From: Amycolatopsis sp. NBC_01480
Lineage (GTDB): Bacteria > Actinomycetota > Actinomycetes > Mycobacteriales > Pseudonocardiaceae
Length of the DNA stretch: 64,000 bases
Direction of reading: 5' to 3'
NCBI RefSeq assembly: GCF_036227205.1
Contig: NZ_CP109442.1
Location: 9,300,001-9,364,000 of the forward strand
In this document: piece after piece, positions 16,413 to 24,830 of the stretch
How positions within the stretch are numbered: position 1 is the stretch's first letter
Layout of the letters: each line of letters opens with the position of its first letter
Notes under the pieces: model-generated
What the model was told of the DNA's origin: nothing
The model's input: the letters and a program-made list of their open reading frames with translations, nothing else
The model's database searches: none
Made by a program: the position numbers and the translations under genes

Positions 16413-17438
16413 ATGACTCGTAGACGAACACAGAAGCGTCTGGGCGCACTCGCCGCCGCGCTGCTCGCGTTGGCCGCCGTACCGGCCGCACCGGCGTTGG
16501 CCGGGACCGGACCGGCCGCGTGCAGCTGGACGTTCGAGAAGATCGCGCCGCCGGATGGGTACGCGCCGCAGGACGTCCGGGTCACCGGCACCGACAGTCA
16601 CGGCGATTACTCCGGCACCGTGCCCAACTTCGCCACCGACAGCGCCCGGATGGTCATCTGGACCGGCGGCGTACCACGGATCGTGCCGGAGATCGACGAC
16701 TTCACCTTTCCGCAGATCGTCGGGGAGAACTCCGCGGGGACCGTGCTGCTGTCCGGCACCCAGCGCAGCACCTCGCGCAGCGGCGTGTTCCTCTACAGCG
16801 CCGCCGGCGCGCTCACCTATCTGACCGCGCCGGCCGGGTACCGGACCGACTACGCGGTCGCCCTCAATGAGCGCGGTGACGTGCTCGCCTCCGGCAGCTC
16901 GATCAAAGACGGCCACGCGGTCACCCTGCTGTGGTCCACGCTCGCGGCCGCCCCGCAGGTCATCGACACTGCCGTGGGACAGGGCACCGACCTCGACGAC
17001 GACGGCACCGTGCTGCTCTCCGACGGCAAGAACGGGCCCGGCCACCTCTGGCAGGGCGGCCGGATCGTGCCGCTCGGCGGGCCCGGTTATCCCTTGCTGC
17101 TGGCCGGAATCCGCGGCGGCCACGTGATCGGCACGGAGATCGGCGCCTGGCCCGAATCGCAGTCCGTGGTCTGGCACGCACCCGGCGACGCCCGCCCGAT
17201 CGACGACGGCGGCACCGCCCAGGCCATCAACGCCCACGGCCTGATCGCCGGCAGCCGCGACACCCTCACCGGCCCGCCCGCCGTCTGGAGCGACACCACG
17301 CACCTGGCCGACCTGCCGCTGCCCGCGGGCTTCACCGACGACAGCGACATGTACGTGATCGGCGACGACAACACGATCTTCGGCAGCGTCAACGGTTACG
17401 GCCCGATCCGCTGGACCTGCACACCGACCCACGCCTGA
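16413..17438 (+). CDS. Secreted beta-propeller-like protein, unknown function
   Basis: 341 residues beginning with a Sec signal peptide: MTRRRTQKRLGALAAALLALAAVPAAPALAG, probable cleavage after ALA near residue 30. The mature part has repeated motifs such as AVALNERGDVLASG, DLDDDGTVLLSDG, AINAHGLIAGS and VIGDDNTIFGS, the pattern of HAF-type extracellular repeats that build a propeller. Two cysteines (near residues 37 and 336) could link the ends. ATG 16413 follows GGGGGATCC. A minisatellite lies upstream and a perfect hairpin downstream. Confidence 0.75.
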   Translation: MTRRRTQKRLGALAAALLALAAVPAAPALAGTGPAACSWTFEKIAPPDGYAPQDVRVTGTDSHGDYSGTVPNFATDSARMVIWTGGVPRIVPEIDDFTFPQIVGENSAGTVLLSGTQRSTSRSGVFLYSAAGALTYLTAPAGYRTDYAVALNERGDVLASGSSIKDGHAVTLLWSTLAAAPQVIDTAVGQGTDLDDDGTVLLSDGKNGPGHLWQGGRIVPLGGPGYPLLLAGIRGGHVIGTEIGAWPESQSVVWHAPGDARPIDDGGTAQAINAHGLIAGSRDTLTGPPAVWSDTTHLADLPLPAGFTDDSDMYVIGDDNTIFGSVNGYGPIRWTCTPTHA

Positions 17439-17450
17439 CCCGAGCACCCA

Positions 17451-17580
17451 AGCCCGGTGAGCACCGCCCGCGCCTCCGGCCGGCAGGCGGTGCTCACCGG
17501 GTCAACGCTTAGACCCCGCGACACGAGCGGGTGCAGACTGACGCCACCGTGCGCATCCGGCAACGCCACCAGCACCGCGA
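17451..17580 (-). pseudogene. Decayed duplicate of LysR gene 3' end
   Basis: Read leftward, this stretch encodes ALPDAHGGVSLHPLVS and, near the end, RPEARAVLTGLG, matching MALPDVYGEVSLHPLVS and RPDVRAVLTGLGA at the C-terminus of the adjacent LysR protein. The DNA copy is offset by 175 bases from 17626-17771. Only about 45 codons remain and the middle has diverged, so it is a tandem-duplication relic. Confidence 0.75.
17453..17501. terminator. Perfect 16-bp hairpin inside the LysR relic
   Basis: CCCGGTGAGCACCGCC (17453-17468) pairs with GGCGGTGCTCACCGGG (17486-17501) over a 17-base loop. It lies 15 bases past the secreted-protein stop. The corresponding segment in the intact LysR gene forms only an imperfect version, so the relic seems to have been refined into, or retained as, a terminator. 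Confidence 0.65.
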
Positions 17581-17615
17581 CACTCGATCCACGCGACCCG
17601 GTCACAACAGCCCGA

Positions 17616-18494
17616 TCACGCGCCGAGCCCGGTGAGCACCGCCCGCACGTCCGGCCGACGGGCGGTGCCCATCCGCGTCAGCGCATACACCCGACGCGTA
17701 ACCGGCGACACCAGCGGATGCAGACTGACCTCGCCATACACATCCGGCAACGCCATCCGCGGGACCAGCGCCACCCCAGCACCAGCCGCCACCAGCGCCA
17801 TGAGCACAGCGAAATCCGTAGCCTCAGCCACCACCTCGGGCACGAAGCCCGCCGCTCCGCAGGCGCGTTCGATCATGGCGTGGCAGGAAAACTCCTTCGA
17901 CGGCACCAGCCACGGCTGCCCGGCGAACCGCGCGAGCCGCACCTTCTGGCCCGGCGCGAGACCCCGCGCCAGCGACGGCGGGAGCGCGAGCAGCACCGGA
18001 TCGTCGGCGATCGGGTGTTCCTCGCAGCGGGCGGGGGCCTCGCGCGGCAGCAGCGTGTAGCTGTGCACCAACGCGACATCCGCCTCCCGGCGCAGCAGCG
18101 TGCCGATCGCGGCCTCCGGCTCCTGCTCCAGCAGCCGTAGCGTCACCCCGGGCACTTTCGTCCACAGTGGAGCGACGAGAGCCCTTGCCGCGGAAGGGAA
18201 GGCGACTATCCGGACGGTGCCGGCGCCGTCCGAGCGCAACGCCGCCAACGCCGATTCCGCGGCATCGAGATCGCTGAGGATCACGTCGGTGTGGGACACC
18301 AGCAGCTCCCCGGCAGCGGTCAACGCCAGCCGACGGCCGCGTTTCTCCAGCAGCGGCACGCCCGCTTCACGCTCCAAAGCGGCGAGCTGCTGCGACACCG
18401 CGGGCCCGGTGAGCCGCAGCGCCTCGGCGGTCGCAGCCACCGTGCCGTGCTGCGCCAGCTCGTGCAACAGCCGTAGACGGCGGACGTCAAGCAT
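17616..18494 (-). CDS. LysR-family regulator
   Basis: 292 residues with the HTH at the very N-terminus (LRLLHELAQHGTVAATAEALRLTGPAVSQQLAALEREAGVPLLEKRGRRLALTAAG) and a full effector-binding domain. ATG 18494 is divergent from an EamA transporter 71 bases away, which it probably controls. The palindrome TTCATCGATGAA (18510-18521) between them fits a LysR T-N10-A site. Its own 3' end is duplicated downstream. Confidence 0.9.
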   Translation of the reverse strand: MLDVRRLRLLHELAQHGTVAATAEALRLTGPAVSQQLAALEREAGVPLLEKRGRRLALTAAGELLVSHTDVILSDLDAAESALAALRSDGAGTVRIVAFPSAARALVAPLWTKVPGVTLRLLEQEPEAAIGTLLRREADVALVHSYTLLPREAPARCEEHPIADDPVLLALPPSLARGLAPGQKVRLARFAGQPWLVPSKEFSCHAMIERACGAAGFVPEVVAEATDFAVLMALVAAGAGVALVPRMALPDVYGEVSLHPLVSPVTRRVYALTRMGTARRPDVRAVLTGLGA

Positions 18495-18509
18495 AAGCTC
18501 AGCTTCCTC

Positions 18510-18521
18510 TTCATCGATGAA
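18510..18521. promoter_or_regulatory. LysR-type palindrome
   Basis: TTCATCGATGAA is a perfect 12-bp palindrome of T-N10-A form in the 71-base gap between the divergent LysR and EamA genes. TATTCT at 18541-18546 is a plausible -10 box for the EamA gene. Confidence 0.55.
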
Positions 18522-18565
18522 AGCCTAACTGGATCTAATGTATTCTAACGCGCAGACTCAGCCTC

Positions 18566-19510
18566 GTGAACAAAGCGACATTCGCCCTCGGCGGGACTGT
18601 GGTGCTGTGGGCGTCGGCCTTCCCGGCGATCCGGGCCGGGCTCGACGGCTACGGCGCCCTCGGCCTTTCGTTCCTGCGGCTGGCGGTGGCGTCGGCCGCG
18701 CTGCTGGCCGCGGCGCCGTTCCTCGGCGTGCGGCGGCCGCGCGCGAAGGACCTTCCGCTGATCGCGGTGTGCGGGCTGACCGGCATGACGGCGTACCAGC
18801 TGCTGCTCAACTGGGGCGAGGTCCGCGTGCCGGCCGGGACGGCAAGCCTGCTGGTCGCCACCGCGCCGGTGTTCAGCGCGGTACTGGCGGCCGTCTTCCT
18901 CGGCGAACGGCTGGGCCTGCGCAAGATCGCCGGCAGCGCCGTCGCGCTCGGCGGCTCCGCGCTGATCGCCCTCTCCGGGGGCGACGTCGGCTACTCGACC
19001 GCCGCGTGGGCGCTCCTGGCCGCCGCGCTGGTGCAGGCGACGTACCACTTTTGCAGCAAACCGCTGCTGCGGAAGTATTCCGGCCTCGAAGTCGCCTGTT
19101 ACGCGATGTGGACCGGCACGCTCTTCTCCCTCCCTCTGGCCCCGGCCGCCCTCCACGACCTCGCGTCGGCACCGCCCGCGGCGGACGCGGCGGTCCTGTT
19201 CCTCGGCCTGCTGCCGTCCGCGCTGGGGTTTGTGCTGTGGGGTTACGGCGTCGCCCGCAACACCGTCACCACGGCGACGGCCGCGCTCTACCTCGTGCCC
19301 GTCGTGGCGCTCGCGGTCGCGTACGTCTGGCTCGGCGAGGTCCCCAGCGCGGCCGAGCTGGCCGGCGGCGCGGTGAGCATCGGCGGCGTCGCGCTGATCG
19401 GCCTGCGCCGGTCGCGCCCTAAGTCCGTTAAGGCCCCCTTCACCGCGTCGGACGCGGGCAAGGAGTCCTTGACGGCGCCGCAGCCGGGGCCGGGCCGCGG
19501 CGCACCGTAG
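18566..19510 (+). CDS. EamA/DMT-family transporter
   Basis: 314 residues with ten hydrophobic segments in two EamA halves (FALGGTVVLWASAFPAIRAGL; WALLAAALVQATYHFCSKPLL). EamA carriers export amino acids or metabolites. GTG 18566 is the start. The natural domain ends near LIGLRRSRPK (residue 287); the remaining tail [20 protein letters not shown] is encoded by a dispersed palindromic repeat at 19423-19476, which has supplied a new C-terminus. Regulated, by inference, by the divergent LysR. Confidence 0.9.
   Translation: MNKATFALGGTVVLWASAFPAIRAGLDGYGALGLSFLRLAVASAALLAAAPFLGVRRPRAKDLPLIAVCGLTGMTAYQLLLNWGEVRVPAGTASLLVATAPVFSAVLAAVFLGERLGLRKIAGSAVALGGSALIALSGGDVGYSTAAWALLAAALVQATYHFCSKPLLRKYSGLEVACYAMWTGTLFSLPLAPAALHDLASAPPAADAAVLFLGLLPSALGFVLWGYGVARNTVTTATAALYLVPVVALAVAYVWLGEVPSAAELAGGAVSIGGVALIGLRRSRPKSVKAPFTASDAGKESLTAPQPGPGRGAP
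19423..19476 (+). repeat. Dispersed palindromic element, copy A (in-gene)
   Basis: 54 bases closely matching copy B at 33697-33750: shared GTCCGT-AAGG, then GCGTCGGACGCGGG and AAGGAGTCCTTGACGGC. Here the left arm is mutated (AAGGCCCCCTT), so the hairpin is imperfect. It is read in frame as the end of the EamA transporter. Confidence 0.75.
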
Positions 19511-19632
19511 CGGTTCCGGCGCCGTCCACGCGTCTCGAAATGAGACTCCCGGAGGCGCGCGGGCGCGGTATACCGAGCTTTGTGCCTCCGCGACGACCCG
19601 GCACACTCCGGATGCCCGACCAGGGAGCCCGC

Positions 19633-20286
19633 ATGACCACCCTCGATGCCAGTACCGAAAGCGTCCCCCGTGTCCCGGCCCAGCCCACCGCCGAAGCCGC
19701 CCCGGCTGCGGCGCCGGCCGCCGACCCGATGATGATCGGACTACCCAGCTTCGTGGTGGGTTCGGTCGCGCTCGGCCTCGTCCTGATCGGGTACGTGCCC
19801 GCCGCCGCGGTCGGCGCGTCGCTCGCCGTCATCATCGCCGCGACGGGCATCGGCCTGCTGATCGCGGCCGGCTGGGCCGCCGCCGTCGGCCAGAGCGCCG
19901 TGGCCGGCGTGTTCGGCATCTTCTCCGGATTCTGGCTGAGCTACGCGCTGCTCGTGCTCGGCCTGACGCACAGCTGGTTCGGCGTCCCCACGGCCGCGGC
20001 CGTGGACACCCAGGGCCTGTTCCTCATCTCCTGGCTGGTCGTGGTCGGCATGCTGACGCTGGCCACGCTGCGGCTGCCGGTGACGTACACGATCCTGTTC
20101 GCGCTGATCGAGGTCGCGCTCGCACTGGTGCTGGCCGGCACCGTGAACGGCTCGGCGGGCACGCTGCAGGTCGGCGGCATCGTGGTGCTGGTGTTCGCCG
20201 CCGTCGGCGTCTACCTGTTCTTCAGCACGGCCTCGACGGCGACCGGCGGGTCCGCCCTGCCGCTCGGCCCGCCGCTGGTGCGCTGA
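19633..20286 (+). CDS. GPR1/FUN34/YaaH-family (SatP-like) carboxylate transporter
   Basis: 217 residues with six hydrophobic helices after a Pro/Ala-rich N-terminus. GLPSFVVGSVALGLVLIGYVP, FGIFSGFWLSYALLVLG and the polar LFLISWLVVVGMLTLATLRLPVTYTILFALIEVAL fit the acetate/succinate transporter family, though the classical NPxG motif is not obvious. ATG 19633 is supported by AGGGAG 6 bases before it; an ATG further upstream lacks a leader. A strong hairpin follows the stop. Confidence 0.75.
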   Translation: MTTLDASTESVPRVPAQPTAEAAPAAAPAADPMMIGLPSFVVGSVALGLVLIGYVPAAAVGASLAVIIAATGIGLLIAAGWAAAVGQSAVAGVFGIFSGFWLSYALLVLGLTHSWFGVPTAAAVDTQGLFLISWLVVVGMLTLATLRLPVTYTILFALIEVALALVLAGTVNGSAGTLQVGGIVVLVFAAVGVYLFFSTASTATGGSALPLGPPLVR

Positions 20287-20299
20287 CCCGATCCCAGCC

Positions 20300-20328
20300 G
20301 TGCCCCGGGGACCGCGACCCCGGGGCAC
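20300..20328. terminator. Hairpin after SatP-like gene
   Basis: GTGCCCCGGGG (20300-20310) and CCCCGGGGCAC (20318-20328) make a perfect 11-bp stem with a 7-base loop, 14 bases after the transporter stop and before the RraA-like start. Confidence 0.6.
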
Positions 20329-20352
20329 TGTCGCGCACTTAGGATCCCGGGC

Positions 20353-20976
20353 ATGACCGACGCCCGTGGCTTCCTGTCCCTGTCCCCCACCTCGCTGGCC
20401 GACGTGCTCGACCGCGGCCAGGTGATGGACCTCGGCATCCGCCCGCTGTGGTCGCCGATGCCGCGGGTCGCGGGCCCGGCGTACACGGTGCGCTGCCCGG
20501 CGGGCGACAACCTGATGCTGCACGCGGCGATCCACCGCGCGGAGCCGGGCTCGGTCATCGTCGTCGAGGCGGGCGATGTGGACTACGCGCTCGCCGGCGG
20601 CAACGTCTGCGCTGTCGCCCACCGCCGTGGCATCGCCGCGTTTGTGCTCGACGGCGTGATCCGCGACCTCGCCGAAATCCGCGAACTCGGCTTCCCGGTC
20701 TTCGCCCGCGGCGTGATTCCCATCCCCGGCGTCAAAGGCACTCTCACGCCGCTGAACGAGCCGGTCCGCTGCGGCGGCGTCACGGTGCACACCGGCGACA
20801 TCGTGGTCGCCGACGAAGAGGGCATCGTGGTCACCCCCGCCGCCCGCGCCGACCAGGTGCTCGCCGACGCCTCCGCCAAGCAGGCCAAGGAAGAAGCCGA
20901 AACGCTCGACGAGTGGGCCGCCGCCCACCGCGACAAGGTCGAGAAGGTCCTGCGCGAGCAAGGCTTCACCGGCTGA
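20353..20976 (+). CDS. RraA-like / HMG-CHA aldolase family protein
   Basis: 207 residues. The family signature is GGNVCAVAHRRGIAAFVLDGVIRDLAEI (residues about 77-104), with the aldolase-type DGxxRD carrying the Asp that binds the divalent metal and the Arg that contacts pyruvate. Members are class II 4-hydroxy-4-methyl-2-oxoglutarate/4-carboxy-4-hydroxy-2-oxoadipate aldolases or RNase E inhibitors; an aldolase/oxaloacetate decarboxylase role is likelier in an actinomycete. The C-terminal 35 residues form a charged helix. ATG 20353. Confidence 0.82.
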   Translation: MTDARGFLSLSPTSLADVLDRGQVMDLGIRPLWSPMPRVAGPAYTVRCPAGDNLMLHAAIHRAEPGSVIVVEAGDVDYALAGGNVCAVAHRRGIAAFVLDGVIRDLAEIRELGFPVFARGVIPIPGVKGTLTPLNEPVRCGGVTVHTGDIVVADEEGIVVTPAARADQVLADASAKQAKEEAETLDEWAAAHRDKVEKVLREQGFTG

Positions 20977-21152
20977 CCCTCTCCCCGGCGATGTGGTCCG
21001 GCGGCACTGCTGCCGGCGTCCCCGTGGCGTTGGCGCCCAGGCGGCAGTGCTTGTAGCCCTCGGCCTCCCCCGCGGCGTTGGCGCACAGGCGTTGTTGGGC
21101 CATTCGGGCTAAGCTCCCGGCAAATCCGCCGACCCGCTGAGCAGGGAGCCCC

Positions 21153-21902
21153 GTGACCAGTCGCCCCGCTGTCCTGACGTTGTCGCGCTGGTGGCACGGG
21201 CTGATCGCCGCGGTGATCGCCGTGTCGCTGGTGATCCAGATCGTGCTGGTGTTCCAGGGCGGTGAGGACGCGAACTCCGGCGACACGGGCTCGGCGGTGA
21301 GCGTCGGCGTCCGGCTGTGGCGGCTGTTCAGCTACTTCACCATCCAGAGCAACCTGATCCTGCTGGCCGCCGCGCTGGTGCTGGCCGCGCGGCCGGCGTT
21401 CGACGGCCGCGTCTGGCGGGTGGTGCGGCTCGACGCGTTACTCGGCATCCTCATCACCGGCCTGGTGTACGCGATCGTGCTGGCGCCGGACATCCACCTC
21501 ACCGGCTGGGCGCTGACCGCGACCATCGGCTTCCACTACCTCTCGCCGTGGGCCGCGGTCGCCGCGTGGCTGCTGCTCGGGCCGAGGCCCGGGACCGGCA
21601 GCTGGGGCACGGTCGCGGCGGCGTTCCTCTGGCCGGTGGCGTGGCTGGTCTACATCTTCGTGCAGGGCGCGTTCACGCACTGGTACCCGTACCCGTTCAT
21701 GGACGTCACCAAGATCGGCTTCGGCACGGCCGTGCGCAACGCGCTGCTGGTGGTCGTGGTCGCGCTGGTCTTCGCCGCGCTGGTGAAGCTGCTCGACCGG
21801 CGGCTGCCCGCCCTGCAGCGCCGCGAAGCCGCCGACCCGCCCGCCGAAACCCGGCTAGGGTCGGGTGCGGGGCAACCGGCCCGCGAAGGACGGAGCAGCT
21901 GA
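21153..21902 (+). CDS. Pr6Pr family membrane protein
   Basis: 249 residues, six predicted membrane helices, with the family segments FSYFTIQSNLILL, DALLGILITGLVYAIVLAP and FHYLSPWAAVAAWLLLGP, and the HWYPYPFMDV motif near residue 170. GTG 21153 follows AGGGAG. These widespread actinobacterial proteins have no established function. Its TGA overlaps the next ATG by one base (TGATG), so the two genes are translationally coupled. Confidence 0.85.
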   Translation: MTSRPAVLTLSRWWHGLIAAVIAVSLVIQIVLVFQGGEDANSGDTGSAVSVGVRLWRLFSYFTIQSNLILLAAALVLAARPAFDGRVWRVVRLDALLGILITGLVYAIVLAPDIHLTGWALTATIGFHYLSPWAAVAAWLLLGPRPGTGSWGTVAAAFLWPVAWLVYIFVQGAFTHWYPYPFMDVTKIGFGTAVRNALLVVVVALVFAALVKLLDRRLPALQRREAADPPAETRLGSGAGQPAREGRSS

Positions 21903-22204
21903 TGAGCAGGAACAAGCCCGGCGACCAGGAACCCCTCGACGCCGAGATCGTCGCGGACACCCCAGCGGGCCTGCCCCAGCCGGTGGCGCTGCCGGAGCCG
22001 GACTACAGCGAGGGCGGCGTCCCGTCGTTCGACTCCGTGCGCGACCGGATCGAGAAGCGCTACGAGACTTCCGTGGGCGCGCAGGAGATCGCCGGTCTCG
22101 GCGGCAAGGAAGACCTGGCGTCGCTGGACAAGAAGATCGCCGACCGCGACAAGGCCGCGAAGGACAAGCTGGCCGAGATCCGCCGCGCGATGGGCCGCGA
22201 GTAG
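21902..22204 (+). CDS. Small acidic protein, unknown function
   Basis: 100 residues, coupled to the Pr6Pr gene. Residues 1-50 are acidic and Pro-rich; residues 60-100 (KEDLASLDKKIADRDKAAKDKLAEIRRAMG) predict a charged amphipathic helix or short coiled coil. No known domain. The coupling suggests a partner of the membrane protein. Confidence 0.75.
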   Translation: MSRNKPGDQEPLDAEIVADTPAGLPQPVALPEPDYSEGGVPSFDSVRDRIEKRYETSVGAQEIAGLGGKEDLASLDKKIADRDKAAKDKLAEIRRAMGRE

Positions 22205-22256
22205 TCCCTTCACTGCACAGGGGGACCCCGCTGTGTCTCCCCGGCTGCGCCAGGTA

Positions 22257-22390
22257 GCGGATGACGCTTTCCCTGCACTCAGCGTAGCGAAAGCGTTATC
22301 CGCCACGGCCGCCGCACTGCCCAGCGGAAGCCACTGCGGCGCGGTGAAAGCCCCTTTCCCTGCACTCAGCGCGGGGGAAGCGTCATCCGC
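22257..22390. repeat. Palindromic intergenic repeats, second family (2 copies)
   Basis: Copy one: GCGGATGACGCTTTC (22257-22271) and GAAAGCGTTATCCGC (22289-22303) pair with one mismatch. Copy two (22343-22390) shares the loop CCTGCACTCAGCG and the right end AAGCGTCATCCGC, and its left arm is altered. Both lie in the 277-base gap before the peptidase gene, where no other feature is visible. Confidence 0.65.
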
Positions 22391-22481
22391 TGCACCGAGA
22401 CCCGCGTTACCACCGGAAGTACTCGGCCAGGGTCGGCCCGACGATCCGCGCCGCCGCCGGTGATCGTGGTTGGATCGCGAC

Positions 22482-23714
22482 ATGGTTTCCACTGTGCGCG
22501 TCCCCGGCCTCGTCCTGACCGAGCACGAGTTCCGGGTGCCCCTCGACCACAGCCGGCCCGACGGCGAGCGGATCACCGTGTTCGCCCGCGAGGTGGCCGC
22601 CCCGGACGGCCTGGACCGCCCGTTCCTGGTGTTCCTGCAGGGCGGCCCGGGGCAGGAGGCGCCGCGGCCCGCAGGCGCGCCGCCGGCCTGGCTGGCCCGC
22701 GCCCTGCGTGACTACCGGGTGCTGCTGCTCGACCAGCGCGGCACCGGCCGGTCGACGCCCGTGGGCACGCTGCCGGGCAAGACGCCGGCCGAGCAGGCGG
22801 CGTACCTGACCCATTTCCGGGCCGATTCGATCGTGCGGGACGCGGAGCTGATCCGGGCCGAGCTGGGCGTCGAGCAGTGGAGCGTGCTGGGCCAGTCGTT
22901 CGGTGGTTTCTGTGTGCTGACCTACCTTTCGCAGTCGCCCGGCGGGCTGCGGGAGGCGTTTTTCACCGGCGGCGTGCCGCCGCTGCGGCCGGATCCGGAC
23001 GACATCTACCGGGCCACCTTCGCCACGATCCTCGAGCGAAACCGCCGCTACTACGAGCGTTACCCGGCCGACCGCGAGCGCGTGCGGGCGCTGCACAAGC
23101 GGCTCGACGCGGGCGAGATCGAGCTGCTCGGCGGCACCCCGTTCACCTCACGCCTGTTCCGCCTGCTGGGCAGCGGGCTCGGCATGAGCGACGGCGCCGA
23201 GGCGCTGCACTACCTGCTGGAGCGTGACCCGGACTCCCCCGCGTTCGCGCACGACGCGGCGGCCGCGTTGCCGTTCTCCGCGCGAAACCCGCTGTACGTC
23301 CTGGTCCACGAGGCCGGTTACGCCGACGGCGGCGCCACCCGCTGGTCCGCCGCCCGCGTCCGCCCGCCCGTGTTCGACGAGGACGTGACGCTGTTCAGCG
23401 GCGAGCACGTGTACCCGTGGCTGCTCACGGACCTGCCCGGCCTGGCGCCGCTGCGCGAAGCGGCCGAGATCCTCGCCGAACACGAGTGGCCGCGCCTGTA
23501 CGACGAAGAAGCCCTGCGAAACTGCGAAGTCCCTTGCGCCGCAGCCATTTACGCCGAGGACGCGTACGTGGACCGCGCCTTCTCCGAGCAGACCGCCCGC
23601 CTCATCCCGACCCTGCGCCCCTGGCTGACCAACGAATACGAGCACAACGCCCTCCGCGCCGCGGGCGACGTGGTCCTCGGCCGGCTGATCGACCTGGTGC
23701 GGGGCCGCGCCTGA
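22482..23714 (+). CDS. Alpha/beta hydrolase, prolyl aminopeptidase (S33) family
   Basis: 410 residues. Signature elements are the oxyanion loop FLQGGPGQE near residue 51, LLDQRGTGRSTPV near 87, and the nucleophile elbow VLGQSFGGFCVLTYLS near residue 146. The late segment AAAIYAEDAYVDRAFSEQT carries the likely acid Asp, and NEYEHNAL the catalytic His. The enzyme releases N-terminal proline or hydrolyses related amides in the cytoplasm. ATG 22482 is chosen over TTG 22470. It is convergent with the next gene, 9 bases away. Confidence 0.88.
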   Translation: MVSTVRVPGLVLTEHEFRVPLDHSRPDGERITVFAREVAAPDGLDRPFLVFLQGGPGQEAPRPAGAPPAWLARALRDYRVLLLDQRGTGRSTPVGTLPGKTPAEQAAYLTHFRADSIVRDAELIRAELGVEQWSVLGQSFGGFCVLTYLSQSPGGLREAFFTGGVPPLRPDPDDIYRATFATILERNRRYYERYPADRERVRALHKRLDAGEIELLGGTPFTSRLFRLLGSGLGMSDGAEALHYLLERDPDSPAFAHDAAAALPFSARNPLYVLVHEAGYADGGATRWSAARVRPPVFDEDVTLFSGEHVYPWLLTDLPGLAPLREAAEILAEHEWPRLYDEEALRNCEVPCAAAIYAEDAYVDRAFSEQTARLIPTLRPWLTNEYEHNALRAAGDVVLGRLIDLVRGRA

Positions 23715-23723
23715 GTTCCGTCG

Positions 23724-24830
23724 TCACCCGGAGGACCGATCAACGGAGCTGTGACGCGCCACAGACCGCTGCTGGGCCGGGATACCGCTTCGGCTGAACG
23801 GGTCTTCGGTCACCTTGAGCCAGCTGCGCAGCCCAGCCGGGCTCCGCCTCGTCAGCTCCTGGTGCAGCGACAGCGCATGGCTGCAGTGCTCGTGCCAGGT
23901 ACTGGCGAGCGCTTCACTGGTGCGCGCCCGGCGCAGGTCTTGCCAAAGCAGGAGCTGGGCGTGGACGGAATGCCGGGCCGCCTCGGCCGGGGGCGCGGCG
24001 GCCCCGGCCAGCGCGGCCGGGGTGCGGCCGCGGCAGGACGGGCACTCACACACCCACAGGTGCTCGTGGTCGGGGGCGTCGCGGAAGAGCCGTTCCAGTG
24101 TCTCGAGCCGGTGGTAGGTCAGCAGCGGACCGACGAACGCGGAGACGCCGGAGTGCCGCGGCGAGCCGGTTCTCCGCAGCGGGTAGATGTGGCGAAGACC
24201 GCTGTCGGTCCCGGTCGCCGCGGCGTGGGCGCCGTGGCAAAGCGCCCCGAGCGCAGCGGCGTCCGCTCGGAGCAGCAGCACCGGCACGCCCGCCGAATCC
24301 AGCAGCTCCAGGAATCCGCGCACCACGTAGTGGGCGGCGAACGGGTCGGCCGGGTGCTCGATCCCGACCGCGACCGGCACGCCGTGCAGGGAGATCTGCG
24401 TGATCAGTCCTTCGAGGATTCCGGGGTAGCTGAACCACTCGGCGGCCAGCGGCAGCATCGCGACCACCGGTGGCTTCTGCGCCTTGGCGGCCCGCAGGAT
24501 CGTGCGCAGGCCCGGAAAGTCCCGGTAGGCGAGATAACCGGAGTCGGTGAGCGGGAGCAAACCCAGATCCCGCTGCCGCCGGCACCAAGCGGGACGGATT
24601 CCGCGGCGACCGGCGACCCGCCGCCGTCCGGTGTAGCGCGCAGCGTCGCACAGGATGGGCCCGCCGAAACCGTTGTCCCGCAGCCGGCGCACGACGGGTT
24701 CAGGATCGGGACCGGTGAGTACCAGCCCGGTGTCGTGTTCCTGGGCCACCGCCGCGGCGGTGACAGCCTGACCGGGCCGGCACTGGATCAGCAGCCGGCC
24801 CGAAATGCGCTCCAGGAGGGAATCCCGCAT
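23724..24830 (-). CDS. TGT-like (beta/alpha)8 protein with CxCxxC zinc site
   Basis: 368 residues. The striking motif is CECPSC about residue 256, followed roughly 24 residues later by SVHAQLLLW. In tRNA-guanine transglycosylases a C-x-C-x2-C-x25-H site holds the structural zinc near the C-terminus. Upstream, alternating strands and helices (GLVLTGPDPEPVVRRLRDNGFGGPILCDAARY, PVVAMLPLAAEWFSYPGILEGLITQISLHGVPVAVGIE) suggest a TIM barrel. The canonical TGT active-site motifs are not evident, so a DpdA-like or other divergent TGT relative is a tentative reading. ATG 24830 has no clear SD. No queuosine or 7-deazaguanine genes adjoin it. Confidence 0.55.
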   Translation of the reverse strand: MRDSLLERISGRLLIQCRPGQAVTAAAVAQEHDTGLVLTGPDPEPVVRRLRDNGFGGPILCDAARYTGRRRVAGRRGIRPAWCRRQRDLGLLPLTDSGYLAYRDFPGLRTILRAAKAQKPPVVAMLPLAAEWFSYPGILEGLITQISLHGVPVAVGIEHPADPFAAHYVVRGFLELLDSAGVPVLLLRADAAALGALCHGAHAAATGTDSGLRHIYPLRRTGSPRHSGVSAFVGPLLTYHRLETLERLFRDAPDHEHLWVCECPSCRGRTPAALAGAAAPPAEAARHSVHAQLLLWQDLRRARTSEALASTWHEHCSHALSLHQELTRRSPAGLRSWLKVTEDPFSRSGIPAQQRSVARHSSVDRSSG

